Shown here: positions 27,876-36,983 of the stretch, in pieces | How the letters are laid out: every line of letters starts with the position of its first letter | How positions within the stretch are numbered: position 1 is the stretch's first letter | Source: DASUPK01 sp963695805 | GTDB taxonomy: Bacteria; Actinomycetota; Thermoleophilia; Solirubrobacterales; 70-9 | DNA length: 64,000 bases | Reading direction: 5' to 3' | Assembly: GCA_963695805.1 (NCBI GenBank) | Contig: CAVOHV010000003.1 | Location: 1-64,000 of the forward strand | Translations under genes and position numbers: made by a program | Notes under the pieces: model-generated | Told to the model about the DNA's origin: nothing | Database searches by the model: none | The model's input: the letters and a program-made list of their open reading frames with translations, nothing else

Positions 27876-30774
27876 GGCTGATCCGCTCCAGCGGGATGAG
27901 GAAGGACTCGTAGGCGGCGCCGGTCCCCTGCTGCAGGCCGATCTCGCAGGTGCGGTTGCTGCATAGGTAGGCGTCGTGCGTGGCGCCGCGGAGCTCGGCT
28001 GCCTCCTCGGCGGTGGCGGAAGCCGTCAGTTCCGGATGGAGGAGGCCGCGGTCGCCCGCCATCCCGCAGCAGGTGGCGCGAATCGGCTGGACTACCTCGC
28101 CCGCCATCTCGCCGGCGATCTCCCGCAGCTCTCGCTCCAGCCCCAGGTGCCGGGTCGAGCAGGTCGGGTGGACGGCGACCGACCCGAGCTTTTCCCGGAT
28201 CGAAAGCTTCGGGAGCAGGCGCTTCGCCCAGGCAACGGAGTCGAGGATCTCGAGCTTGGCGTGGCGCTCTCGGTTCTCGTTGGTGAGGTCGTCCGCGACC
28301 TCGCTGGCGAGACCGAGGGCGCAGGAGCTCGCGTCGATGACGATGGGGAGCTCGCCCTCCCCGCTCCAGCGCGAAAGCGCCTCGACCGTCCGGTTCGCCA
28401 TCACGCTGGCGCCCTCCGAGTAGCCCTTGGAGGTCCAGGGCACCGAACAGCAGTGGCCGGAGACGTCCTCTGGGATCCAGACCGGCAGGCCGGCCCGGGC
28501 CGAGACGGCGACCATCGCCTCGGGCAGATGAAGGCCGGCGGCGCCGTTGCTTGGCCTGCCGAAGATCCGGTTGACGCAGGCCGGCATGTAGAGGGCCGCG
28601 GCGCCCCCGCGCGAGGTCCTCGGCAGCTTCGCCGGCGCGGGTGGCGGCATGTTGCGCGGCCAGCTGGGCACCAGCTCGTCGGTGACCAGCGCACGCGTCG
28701 CGTTGGACGCGGCCCGCATCAGGGGCCCGGCCGCCCTCCCCGTGCGCAGCCCGGCGCGGGCGAGCCCTTCCACCTGCTTGAACCGCTCCGCAACCTTGGC
28801 GGCCTGGTGCCGGGCGCGGGGCGTGTGCTCCCGCGCTCGGAACCCCTTGACCAGCTTGCCTGTGTCGATCCCGAGCGGGCAGGCGATCTGGCAGGTCCCG
28901 TCCGCCGCGCAGGTCTGGATCCCGTCGTACTCGTATTGCTCCAGCAGCGCGCGCTGCACCGGCGAGCCGGCCGGCTGACGTGCCATCTCCCGCCGGATCA
29001 CGATCCTCTGCCTGGGCGTCGTGGTCAGATGGCGGCTGGGACAGACCGGCTCGCAGAAGCCGCATTCGACGCAGGTGGTCGCCACCTCCTCGATCACGGG
29101 CGTGGTCTTCAGGTTGCGCAGGTGGACGCCCGGGTCGCGGTTCAGCACGACGCCCGGCGAGAGCACCGCGTCGGGATCGGCGAGAGCCTTCACCCGCCAC
29201 ATCAGCTCGGTGGCCTTCGGGCCCCACTCCCGCTCGACGTAGGGAGCCATGTTGAGGCCGGTGCCGTGCTCGGCCTTGAGCGAGCCGTCGTACTTCTCGA
29301 GGACGAGCTCGACGAGCTTCTCCATGAAGGCCTCGTAGCGTTGCGTGTCCTCCTGCTTGGAGAAGTCGGGGGTCAGCATGAAGTGGAGGTTCCCGGCGGA
29401 GGCGTGGCCGGCCACCCCTGGAAGGAAGCCGTGCTCGCTGAGCAGCGCCTGGATGTCGCGGGCCGACTCCGCGATCCGCTCGGGCGGGACGCAAACGTCC
29501 TCGATGATCAGCGAGGTTCCCGGAGGCCGGAAGCGCCCGATCAGGCCGTGCAGCCCCTCGCGCACGGTCCAGGAGACCTCGATCCGCTCGGGGTCGCGAG
29601 TGAAGTCCGGTGGGCGGATCAGCTCGTGCTCGCGGAGGATCTCCTCGGCGCCCGCCACGAGCCTGTCGAGGTCACCGTCGGTCTCGGCGCCGAACTCCAC
29701 CAGCAGCGCCGCGGAAGTGGGCGGCAGCTCTAGCCAGTCCTGGGGCGCCCCGGCGATGTTCTGCGCGGCGACCATCAGGGCCGGAGCGACCATCAGCTCG
29801 ACCGCGGTCGCCCCGGATTCGACCAGCGCCGGCACCGGCTCCGTCGCAGTCTCGATGCCGTCGAAGTGGAGCCAGGAGACCGTGGTCCTCGCGGGCTGCG
29901 GAACGGTCTCGAGGACCGCCTCGGCCATGAAGCCGAGCGTCCCCTCGGAGCCGATCAAGAGGCGCCGGAAGATCTGCAGCGGCTCGTCCTCATCCAGGAA
30001 GGCACAGAGGCGATAGCCGGTCGTGTTCTTGATCCGGAACTTGCTCCGGATCCGATCGCTCAGCTGCTCGTCGGCGCGGATCTCGTCGCGCATCTCGGCA
30101 AGTCCGTTCGCCAGCTCGGGCTCGGCTTGCGCGAAGCGCTCCGCGGCGTCGGGGGCGGCCGTGTCGATCACCGTTCCCGAGGGCAGGACGAAGGTGAGCG
30201 AGCGGACCGTGCTGTAGGAGTCGGCCACGATTCCGCAACGCATCCCGCCGGAGTTGTTGGCGAGCACACCGCCGACGCAGGCGATGTCGGTGCTCGCCGG
30301 ATCGGGCCCGAGCTTGCGGCCCTGCGGCGCGAGCACCCGGTTTGCGTGGCCGAGCACGGTCCCGGGCTTGACCCGTGTCCGAGCCGCGCCGTCGAGAACC
30401 TCCACCCCGCTCCAGTGCCGCCGCACATCGACCAGGATGCCGTCCGTCTGCGCCTGGCCGTTCAGACTCGTGCCGCCCGCGCGGAAGGTGATCGGGATCC
30501 TGGCCGCGCGCGCGTAGTCGAACACCTTCGAGACGTCCTCGGCGTCGCGAGCCATCACCACGGCCCTGGGAAGCAGCCGATAGGGGCTCGCGTCCGACGC
30601 GTAGCGGATCAGGTCGATCACCCGGGTGAGGACGCGGTCCTCCCCGAGCAATCCGATCAGCTCGCTGCGCAGCGGCTCGGGCGTCCCCGAGGCGAGCTCA
30701 TCCGGCGCCCGGTCATTCGCCGGCGCATTCCCCTCGGGCGCGATCCGGTGAACGTCGGGGGCGAGGAGATCCAT
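27868..30774 (-). CDS. FAD-linked D-2-hydroxyacid dehydrogenase fused to Fe-S (GlcD-GlcF / YdiJ-like)
   Basis: A 968-residue flavoprotein likely to oxidise D-lactate, D-2-hydroxyglutarate or a similar acid and pass electrons to the respiratory chain. The FAD-binding PCMH domain spans about 60-270 (FRAGGTSLNGQAQTDG; GGVLANNSGGMRCG), then the FAD-oxidase C-terminal domain to about 545 (GHASAGNLHF). Two cysteine clusters follow: Cys568, 571, 574, 578 and Cys622, 628, 632, each ending in CP. The remainder has two CCG-type domains, including VHPTCSTRHLG and ATCCGMAGDRG. Fusion of the GlcD- and GlcF-like parts in one chain is a known architecture. The start is the ATG at 30774. Confidence 0.93.
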   Translation of the reverse strand: MDLLAPDVHRIAPEGNAPANDRAPDELASGTPEPLRSELIGLLGEDRVLTRVIDLIRYASDASPYRLLPRAVVMARDAEDVSKVFDYARAARIPITFRAGGTSLNGQAQTDGILVDVRRHWSGVEVLDGAARTRVKPGTVLGHANRVLAPQGRKLGPDPASTDIACVGGVLANNSGGMRCGIVADSYSTVRSLTFVLPSGTVIDTAAPDAAERFAQAEPELANGLAEMRDEIRADEQLSDRIRSKFRIKNTTGYRLCAFLDEDEPLQIFRRLLIGSEGTLGFMAEAVLETVPQPARTTVSWLHFDGIETATEPVPALVESGATAVELMVAPALMVAAQNIAGAPQDWLELPPTSAALLVEFGAETDGDLDRLVAGAEEILREHELIRPPDFTRDPERIEVSWTVREGLHGLIGRFRPPGTSLIIEDVCVPPERIAESARDIQALLSEHGFLPGVAGHASAGNLHFMLTPDFSKQEDTQRYEAFMEKLVELVLEKYDGSLKAEHGTGLNMAPYVEREWGPKATELMWRVKALADPDAVLSPGVVLNRDPGVHLRNLKTTPVIEEVATTCVECGFCEPVCPSRHLTTTPRQRIVIRREMARQPAGSPVQRALLEQYEYDGIQTCAADGTCQIACPLGIDTGKLVKGFRAREHTPRARHQAAKVAERFKQVEGLARAGLRTGRAAGPLMRAASNATRALVTDELVPSWPRNMPPPAPAKLPRTSRGGAAALYMPACVNRIFGRPSNGAAGLHLPEAMVAVSARAGLPVWIPEDVSGHCCSVPWTSKGYSEGASVMANRTVEALSRWSGEGELPIVIDASSCALGLASEVADDLTNENRERHAKLEILDSVAWAKRLLPKLSIREKLGSVAVHPTCSTRHLGLERELREIAGEMAGEVVQPIRATCCGMAGDRGLLHPELTASATAEEAAELRGATHDAYLCSNRTCEIGLQQGTGAAYESFLIPLERISRA

Positions 30775-30872
30775 GGCGGCAGCCTAAGTCAGTCGCCGCG
30801 GGTGGCGGCCCTCCGGAGCGGCACCGAGGCCTCGAAAGTGCTGCTTCGCACGGAAAGCAGCCGTCTGCAAGG

Positions 30873-30878
30873 GATACT
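30873..30878 (+). promoter_or_regulatory. -10 box GATACT, 9 nt before the SnoaL-like start
   Basis: The hexamer GATACT ends exactly 9 nt before the ATG at 30888 (spacer GCGTGGACG). The same hexamer at the same distance, with a similar spacer, precedes the leading SnoaL-like genes at 49942 and 51087. A start site 7-9 nt after the box would fall 1-3 nt before the ATG or on it, so the transcript would be leaderless or nearly so. Inferred from conservation, not measured. Confidence 0.6.
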
Positions 30879-30887
30879 GCGTGGACG

Positions 30888-31289
30888 ATGTCGGAGGAGA
30901 ACGTCGAGCTTGCATGGCAAGCCACTCGTGCCTGGAATGAGGGCGGTGTCGAGGCGTTCCTGTCGTACCTGGACCCCGAGGTCATCTGGCACGCGCCACA
31001 AGAGTCGATGGAGCCTGGCAACTACCGCGGGCATGCCGGGGTGCGTGACTACTTTGGTCGCCTGACCGAGGTTTTCGATGAGCAACGAGCGGAGCCCGTC
31101 GACGTCATCGATGTCGATGCCGAGCGCGTGATCGCGGTCGTCCGGGTGATAGCTCGAAGCGAGAAGTTCGGGACGGAGATCGACGCCGAATGGTCTTGGC
31201 TGATCCGGACACGTGACGGGAAGAGCATCGAGGTATGGACCTTCACCGACCGTACGGAGGCGCTCGAAGCCGCCGGCCTGCGGGAATAG
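30888..31289 (+). CDS. SnoaL-like / NTF2-fold protein, MSEENVE type
   Basis: A 133-residue NTF2-fold protein. It starts MSEENVELAWQATRAWNEGG and ends RTEALEAAGLRE, the conserved ends of the island family at 47-51 kb, from which it is about 16 kb away. The fold's pocket landmarks are visible: LDPEVIWHAP on strand 1 and YRGHAGVRDYFGRL. Family members are isomerases, cyclases, hydrolases or small-ligand binders; no function can be assigned. The codons after the ATG read GGAGGAGAA, resembling a ribosome site placed inside the gene. It is convergent with greA. Confidence 0.88.
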   Translation: MSEENVELAWQATRAWNEGGVEAFLSYLDPEVIWHAPQESMEPGNYRGHAGVRDYFGRLTEVFDEQRAEPVDVIDVDAERVIAVVRVIARSEKFGTEIDAEWSWLIRTRDGKSIEVWTFTDRTEALEAAGLRE

Positions 31290-31307
31290 TCAGAAACCGA
31301 GGTACGC

Positions 31308-31817
31308 CTAGTCGAGGAGCTCCTCGACCCGGTAGGTCTTGACGCCTCCCGGCGTCTCGAACTTGACGTCTTCGCCGACCGGTGCATCCCGCAGCGCCCG
31401 CCCCGCCGGCGACTCCACCGAGAGCTTCCCCTGCTTGGGGTCGGCCTCCGTCGCGCCCACCAGCGTCCAGGTGTTCGTCTGGCCGCTCTCCACGTCCTTG
31501 ACCTCAGCGGTCCGGCCGAATGCGAAGACGCTCGCGCTCGTATCCGCCTCCACCACCACCGCCTTGCCGAGGCGCTCCCGGAGTCGCTTGATTCGTGTCT
31601 CGAGATGCGCCTGGTCGTCCTTGGCGATGTGGTATTCGGCGTTCTCCTTCAGGTCGCCGAGCTCACGCGCCGCCTTGATCCGCTTCGCCATCTCGCGACG
31701 CCCCGGCCCCTCGAGCTCGTCCCGCTCGGCGCGTAGTGCCTCGATTCCCTCGGCAGTGATTGGCTCGTTGCCTCCCGGCAGGTCGGGCGACGCCCCCGTC
31801 TTCGACTCTTCGGTCAC
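31308..31817 (-). CDS. greA: Transcription elongation factor GreA
   Basis: GreA enters the RNA polymerase secondary channel and stimulates cleavage of backtracked transcripts. The protein is 169 residues from the GTG at 31817. The N-terminal coiled coil carries REMAKRIKAARELGDLKENAEYHIAKDDQ with the acidic tip region, and the C-terminal FKBP-like domain has SPAGRALRDAPVGEDVKFETPGGVKTYRV. The N-terminal 25 residues are a short extension. The frame stays open upstream, but that part is antisense-like. Confidence 0.93.
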   Translation of the reverse strand: MTEESKTGASPDLPGGNEPITAEGIEALRAERDELEGPGRREMAKRIKAARELGDLKENAEYHIAKDDQAHLETRIKRLRERLGKAVVVEADTSASVFAFGRTAEVKDVESGQTNTWTLVGATEADPKQGKLSVESPAGRALRDAPVGEDVKFETPGGVKTYRVEELLD

Positions 31818-31882
31818 CTGGCGGAGGCTACGCGGTCGACCGACGCGCAATACCTCCGCTCCCGGGCCGCCGACCGGGCGGC

Positions 31883-32886
31883 CTACAGGCGCACCGTCCG
31901 TGGAAGCCCGAAGTGTTCGAAGAGGGCGGTGTCGGCGAACCAGGTCATCGCCGCGGCGGCGTCCCCCTCGAGCGTCAACACGAACAGCCCGCGAGGGCGG
32001 GCGATCCCGGCATCCGCATCCGGCAGGTAGCAGGCGAAGGCCGGCTGGGTATTCGCCCGGGTCGGCACGACACAAAGCGGCGTGCCCCGCGCCTCCTCGC
32101 GGTAGCTGAGGAAGCCAGCGATTGCCTCGTGTCCCTGGTACTCGAGCGGCAGGGGCGGCATCGTGAGCAGGGCATCGTCGGTGAGCAGCGAGACCATCCC
32201 GTCGACGTCACCGCTCTCCACCGCGCCGGCGAAGCGCACGGCGAGTTCGAGCTCGCGTGGCGAGCGCGGTCGCGGCGGGCGTTCGCGGTCGGCTGGAAGG
32301 CGGATCTCGATCGTGGCCCGCGCGCGTTGCAGAGCGCTGTTGACCGAGACCTCGCTGCTTTCGAGCATGTCCGCGACCTCTGCCGCGTGGAAGCCGAGCA
32401 CGTCGCGCAGCACGAGGACCGCCCGTTGTCGTGGTGGGAGATGCTGTAGGGCGGCGACGAAGGCAAGGGTCACGGCCTCCTTCGTCTCGTAACGCGCCTC
32501 CGGGCCGGGCGCGGTCTCCGCGAGCCCCTCGAGCAGCGCGTCGGGGTACGGCTCGAGCCACAGCGGCTCTCCTCGGCGAGTGGGCTCGGGGAGCTCGAAC
32601 GGGAGCCCGGGGCCTCGCGGGGGCGCCGCCGGCTATCGCGAACCGCGTTGAGGCAGCGGTTGGTCGCGATGCGGTACAGCCAGGCTCGCAGCGAGTCGCG
32701 CTCCTCGTATTGCTCAAGTCCGCGCCACGCCGCCAGCAGGGTCTCCTGGACCATGTCCTCCGCGTCCTGAACCGAGCCCAGGATCCGGTAGCAGTGGAGG
32801 TGCAGCTCGTGACGATAGGGGTCGGTCAGCGCGCGGAACGCGTCGTTTTCCCCCAGACGAGCGAGACGTAGCGCGCTCTCGGTCAC
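31883..32886 (-). pseudogene. Sigma-70 family factor with C-terminal SnoaL domain, frameshifted
   Basis: An ECF-type factor of the SigG/SigX5-like group. From the GTG at 32886 the first frame encodes the sigma2 region (DAFRALTDPYRHELHLHCYRILGSVQDAEDMVQETLLAAWRGL) and RIATNRCLNAVRDSRRRPREAPG. At about 32603-32612, in a CCCGGGG run, the match moves to another frame (LPFELPEPTRRGEPLWLEPYPDALLEGL) and continues into sigma4 (LQHLPPRQRAVLVLRDVLGF) and a C-terminal SnoaL domain to 31883. One base is missing in the run. The remainder is intact, so this is either a recent frameshift or a sequencing error. Members control stress genes through the SnoaL tail. Confidence 0.82.
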
Positions 32887-33032
32887 GGCAGAATCCTCGC
32901 ACGCCCTCTTCGTCTCGCAGCATCGACGCGGGTCGCAACACCATCCGCGCCGCAAATTCATCGCTGATTTCCCGTCGCCTCGGGTGTTTCGTCAAGCAGA
33001 AGGACAACACGGAGACGAAAAGGAGAACGGAA

Positions 33033-33626
33033 ATGGGAAAGATCGTAATCAGTGGCCCACAGAACGTCTCGCTCGATGGAGTCGTCCAGGACCCGGACGG
33101 TAAGGAGGGCTTCAGGCTCGGCGGCTGGTTCGTCGAGTTTGGGGGCAAGGACCTCGAAGAGTGGAACAAGGTCGCGCTCGCGGAGGCGCTGGGCGCCGAG
33201 GCATGGCTGCTGGGCGGGCGGAGCTACGAATTCTTCGGGGTGAGGTGGCGACCCCGGAACGGCGAGCTCGCGGACAGGTTGAACAGCATGCCCAAGTACG
33301 TCGTGTCATCCACTCTCGTAGATCCCGACTGGACCAACTCGACAGTCCTCAGGGGCGATGTGGTGGAGGAGGTTTCGAAGCTGAAGCGGGAGCTCGACGG
33401 AGAAATCGTCGTCCCTGCCAGCTATCAGCTCGGGCGCACGCTAGTCGAGCATGACCTGGTCGACGAGTTGCGGCTGGTGGTCTTCCCAGTCGTGCTCGGC
33501 GCCGGCGAGCGCCTCTTTGATGAGACCAGCGACAAGAAGCCCATGCGCCTCATCGATAGCCAGACCATCGGTGACGGCCTCGCCTTCCTGACCTACGAGT
33601 TCGTCCGGGGGAGTGCCCACGGGTAA
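33033..33626 (+). CDS. Dihydrofolate-reductase-like (RibD C-terminal fold) protein
   Basis: A 197-residue RibD_C family reductase. It opens GKIVISGPQNVSLDGVVQDPDG, has EAWLLGGRSYEFFG and GEIVVPASYQLGRTLVEHDLVDELRLVVFPVVLGAGERLF, the typical end of the family. An AAAAGGAGAA ribosome site precedes the ATG by 6 nt. It lies divergent from the broken sigma factor; small RibD_C proteins often sit beside SigG/SigJ-type sigma genes, so it may have been that factor's target, which is inference. Confidence 0.88.
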   Translation: MGKIVISGPQNVSLDGVVQDPDGKEGFRLGGWFVEFGGKDLEEWNKVALAEALGAEAWLLGGRSYEFFGVRWRPRNGELADRLNSMPKYVVSSTLVDPDWTNSTVLRGDVVEEVSKLKRELDGEIVVPASYQLGRTLVEHDLVDELRLVVFPVVLGAGERLFDETSDKKPMRLIDSQTIGDGLAFLTYEFVRGSAHG

Positions 33627-33655
33627 CCGAAGGAGGTGCGCGCTCGACCCGAAGA

Positions 33656-35251
33656 TCAGAACAGAGCCATGCCGGGGGCTACCGGAACCTCGACCAGCTC
33701 GGGTTGGGAGGACCCGATCACGCCCTCGAGTGCCGCGTGGAGCTCGTCGCGGCCGGATACCGCCCGCGAAGAGACGCCGTAGGCCTCGGCCACCTTCGCC
33801 ACCTCGAGGGCCGGCAGGTCGAGACCCGGCGCGCCCGTCACCTCCTCGATGCCGGCGAACCACTTCAGGATCGAGTACTCCTCGTTGCGCAGCACGACGA
33901 AGGTCACGGGCACGTCGTAGGCGACCGCGGTCCAGAAGCCGGTGATCGCGTACTGCGCCGAGCCCTCACCGAGCACGCAGACCACCGGCCGGTCCGGCTG
34001 CGCCAGCTGCACCCCGATCGCCGCTGCGAGGCCGAAACCGAGGCCCCCGCCCGCGCCGAAGTAGTAGCTGCCAGGGCGAGACATCCGCATCTGGTTGCGA
34101 AGCGAGAGCGTGCTGGAGGGCGATTCGAGCACGACGATTCCGTCCTCGGGGAAAACCTGCGCGAGCGTGTTGTGGACCATCGTGGGGCTGAGCGGCTCCG
34201 TCTCGTCGCCGGCCGTCGGCTCCGGCAGGGGGTCGGGCTCGGCGCGATTCGCCTCGCCGACCTCCTCGAGCAGCGCCCGCAGCGCGAGGCCGACATCCGA
34301 CAGGATCACGTCTCCCATCGGCGCTCGAGCGGCCTCGTCGGGGTCGCTGGTGATCGCGACCAGGGAGGCGCCCTCGGGAAGGAGCGGACCGGGGATGTAG
34401 GGGTAATAGGGGAAGACCGATGAGCCGACGACCAGGATCAGATCGCGGCCCTTGAGCGTCTCAGTCACCGGTCCGATCGCAGGCGGAAGGACGCCCTGGA
34501 ACAGGGGATGGCCCTCGGGGAATCCGAGGCGCCCGCCGCCGGGGGCCGGCGAGGCGAACACGGGAAGCTTCTGCCGCTCGGCCAGGGTGACAGCGTCCTC
34601 CCAGGCTCCCGATGCGTCGATGTCGGGACCGGCGATCAGGACTGGGCTGTTTGCAGCGCTGAGGCGCTGGGCGAGCGACTCGATCGACGCGGGGTCCGGC
34701 CCCATCCGCGGTTGGGTGATCCGCTCGATCACGTGGCCGGACTGGGCATCGGCCTCCTCGTTCCAGTCGTCCATCGGCAGCGAGACGAAGGCGGGGCCCT
34801 TCGGAGCCAGCGATGCGGTGTGGATCGCCCGCGCGAGAGCGTGCGGGACGTCCTGCGCGCGCGGCGGCTCGAAGCTCCACTTGACGAACGGGTGGACGAC
34901 CCGCGTCGCGTCCCGGTTGGTCAGATTGGCCTGCATCGTGATCTGGGCCCGGACCTGCTGGCCGGCTGTGACCAGCAGCGGCGCGTGGTTCGCCTGCGCG
35001 TTGAAGATCGCCCCCATGCCGTTGCCCACCCCCGGCGCCGTGTGCAGGTTGACGTGCGCCGGCCGGCCCGAGGCCTGGGCGTAGCCGTCCGCCATGCCGA
35101 CGGCCACCGCCTCCTGCAGCCCGAGGACATAGCGGAAGTCGTCAGGGAACTCGGCGAGCATCGGCAGCTCGGTAGAGCCGGGGTTGCCGAAGATCGTCGT
35201 CATCCCGTGCTCCCGGAAGAGCTCGAACGCGACTTCGCGCACTGTGCTCAC
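33656..35251 (-). CDS. mdlC: Thiamine-diphosphate enzyme, benzoylformate decarboxylase-like
   Basis: A 531-residue ThDP-dependent decarboxylase. The N-terminal ThDP domain contains TTIFGNPGSTELPML and the cofactor glutamate in GLQEAVAVGMADGYA; the C-terminal domain has the GDG-like cofactor motif as LGEGSAQYAITGFWTAVAYDVPVTFVVLRNEEY. The N-terminal pattern and NPGSTE are those of benzoylformate decarboxylase, which makes benzaldehyde from benzoylformate in mandelate degradation. No other mandelate genes are present, so a different 2-oxo acid is possible. The start is GTG. Confidence 0.85.
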   Translation of the reverse strand: MSTVREVAFELFREHGMTTIFGNPGSTELPMLAEFPDDFRYVLGLQEAVAVGMADGYAQASGRPAHVNLHTAPGVGNGMGAIFNAQANHAPLLVTAGQQVRAQITMQANLTNRDATRVVHPFVKWSFEPPRAQDVPHALARAIHTASLAPKGPAFVSLPMDDWNEEADAQSGHVIERITQPRMGPDPASIESLAQRLSAANSPVLIAGPDIDASGAWEDAVTLAERQKLPVFASPAPGGGRLGFPEGHPLFQGVLPPAIGPVTETLKGRDLILVVGSSVFPYYPYIPGPLLPEGASLVAITSDPDEAARAPMGDVILSDVGLALRALLEEVGEANRAEPDPLPEPTAGDETEPLSPTMVHNTLAQVFPEDGIVVLESPSSTLSLRNQMRMSRPGSYYFGAGGGLGFGLAAAIGVQLAQPDRPVVCVLGEGSAQYAITGFWTAVAYDVPVTFVVLRNEEYSILKWFAGIEEVTGAPGLDLPALEVAKVAEAYGVSSRAVSGRDELHAALEGVIGSSQPELVEVPVAPGMALF

Positions 35252-35408
35252 CGACCGGACCCTATGCGGTTCCGATCCGCGCGGCGGTCCTCGTTCGTCC
35301 GTCCAGACCCCCCATTTCGGCGTCCACGGCTCTCAAGCCCGGGCAGCCCCAGCTCGACGGAAAGCGAAGGACGTGCGGCAAGGAAGCCGCGCGTATGACA
35401 CGGAGGTC

Positions 35409-35723
35409 ATGGTGAAGAACAGGACGAAGGCAATCGCGACCGCCGGGACGGCAGCGGTCGCCTACCTCGCGGCGCTCGCGCCGGCGGGACAGGCAGCGAC
35501 GGTCTGCAACGAGGCCGAGAACTCGCACCGGGGCGGCTACAAGGTCACCGAGGGAATCGGGATCGTCGATCCGCTACCCCCCGCCTTCCTGCGCGGCTCG
35601 CAGATGAGAGTCGGCAATGACAAGTCGAAGGGACTGCTGAACGCAGCAGATCGCTCGCCGGCGCTGCGGCAGTGCGGTCCCGACGACGGTGACGGGGGCG
35701 GCGGAGGCGACCTCCCCACCTGA
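35409..35723 (+). CDS. Small exported protein, unknown function
   Basis: A 104-residue protein with a signal peptide (about residues 5-29, ending PAGQAA) and a mature part with two cysteines (TVCNEAENSHRGGYKVTEGIG and LRQCGPDDGDGG) and a Gly/Asp-rich tail. No family is recognised. The start could be ATG 35409 or GTG 35412; GGAGG lies 3 or 6 nt before these, which favours the GTG. It is convergent with dinB, with 23 nt between stops. Confidence 0.6.
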   Translation: MVKNRTKAIATAGTAAVAYLAALAPAGQAATVCNEAENSHRGGYKVTEGIGIVDPLPPAFLRGSQMRVGNDKSKGLLNAADRSPALRQCGPDDGDGGGGGDLPT

Positions 35724-35746
35724 GCCCGTCAGTCAGGTCGGTCGCA

Positions 35747-36922
35747 TCAGACCTGCGTGAAGTGCCGAGGCGTCGAGGGCGACGTCGAGCCGCGCCTGAT
35801 CGCGTCGTTCCCGAAGCGCTCGCGGATCTCGTCGATTGCGAGATCGAGCGCCGGATTCACCTGCGGCTCCAGCGGCAGCTCGAGCTGTGCCTCCGTGCTC
35901 AGATTGGCGACTGTGATCCCGAGCAGCGTGATGCCGCGCCGGTCGATCATGGGCCCCGAGGCGGCGAGCAGTGTCCTCGCGGCGGCGAGGATCGCGCCTG
36001 TTCCGGCCGTCGGATGGGGCAGTGTCCGCGAGCGTGTGGCGCGGGAGAAGTCGGTGAAGCGAAAGCGAAGCGTGACGGTCCGGCCGGCGCGGTTGGCAGC
36101 ACGCGCCCTTCGCGTCACCCGATCGACCAGGGTCACCAGCAGCGCGTCGAGATCGGATCCCGACCTCCCACCTCCGGCGAAGGCCGACTGGGTGCCGATC
36201 GAGCGCCGGGGGCGGCCGCGACGAACTCGCCGCGGGTCGCGGCGGTTCGCGATCGCGTGGAGATGCCGCGCCGCATGTCCGCCGAGGAACATCGCCAGCT
36301 CCGCCTCGTCCCGCCGCTCGAGCTCGCCGATCGTGCTGATCCCGTGGGCGCGGAGCTTCTCCGCGGTGGCGAAGCCGACGCCCCAGAGAGCCTCGACCGG
36401 GAGTGGGCGCAGAAACTCCGCCTCCCGTTCCGGCTCGATCAGTAGGAGGCCGTCCGGTTTGCCGGCGCGGCTCGCCATCTTGGCGAGGACCTTCGTCCTG
36501 GCAATCCCGACGGTGACGGCCAGGCCCACTCGCTCCCGTGCTCGGCGCCGCAGCCGCTCGGCTATCTGCCGGGGGGTCCCGGAGATCCTCTCGAGCCCAG
36601 CCACGTCGAGGAACGCCTCCTCCAGCGAGAGGCCCTCGACGAGCGGCGCCGTCTCCTCGAACAGGTTGAACAGCGCCCGGCTGGCCTCCGTATAGGCGGA
36701 AAAGCGTGGCGGGACGATGGCCGCGTGCGAGCAGAGCCGCCGCGCGTGCCACCCGCCCATTCCGCCGTGGATCCCATAGGCGCGCGCCTCATAGCTCGCT
36801 GCCATGACCACACCGGCGCCGACAATCGTCGGCCGTCCGCGCAGGCGCGGGTCGTCCCGCTGTTCCACCGAGGCGAAGAACGCGTCGGCGTCGGCATGCA
36901 GGATCGATGCCGTCTCGGACAC
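35747..36922 (-). CDS. dinB: DNA polymerase IV (Y-family, error-prone)
   Basis: A 391-residue translesion polymerase. The palm has HADADAFFASVEQRDDPRLRG with the first catalytic Asp pair and LSLEEAFLDVAG with the second; the fingers include SYEARAYGIHGGM; a helix-hairpin-helix thumb is at VEALWGVGFATAEKLRAHGI, followed by the little finger domain. The usual C-terminal beta-clamp peptide may be the QLELPL segment near residue 360. The start is the GTG at 36922. It directly abuts a perfect SOS box, so LexA control is expected. Confidence 0.93.
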   Translation of the reverse strand: MSETASILHADADAFFASVEQRDDPRLRGRPTIVGAGVVMAASYEARAYGIHGGMGGWHARRLCSHAAIVPPRFSAYTEASRALFNLFEETAPLVEGLSLEEAFLDVAGLERISGTPRQIAERLRRRARERVGLAVTVGIARTKVLAKMASRAGKPDGLLLIEPEREAEFLRPLPVEALWGVGFATAEKLRAHGISTIGELERRDEAELAMFLGGHAARHLHAIANRRDPRRVRRGRPRRSIGTQSAFAGGGRSGSDLDALLVTLVDRVTRRARAANRAGRTVTLRFRFTDFSRATRSRTLPHPTAGTGAILAAARTLLAASGPMIDRRGITLLGITVANLSTEAQLELPLEPQVNPALDLAIDEIRERFGNDAIRRGSTSPSTPRHFTQV

Positions 36923-36935
36923 GAACGTATGTTCG
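36922..36935 (-). promoter_or_regulatory. LexA (SOS) box overlapping the dinB start
   Basis: The 14-bp palindrome CGAACGTATGTTCG matches the Gram-positive/actinobacterial SOS consensus CGAAC-N4-GTTCG at every defined base. Its last base is the first base of the dinB GTG. On the minus strand a TTGATC lies about 18 nt upstream of GAACAT, which would put a -10 inside the box and the transcript start on or near the GTG. Confidence 0.9.
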
Positions 36936-36983
36936 CATCGAACCCTGCTCGGATCAAGCCGAACGCCCGGCAGGGCCGGACGA

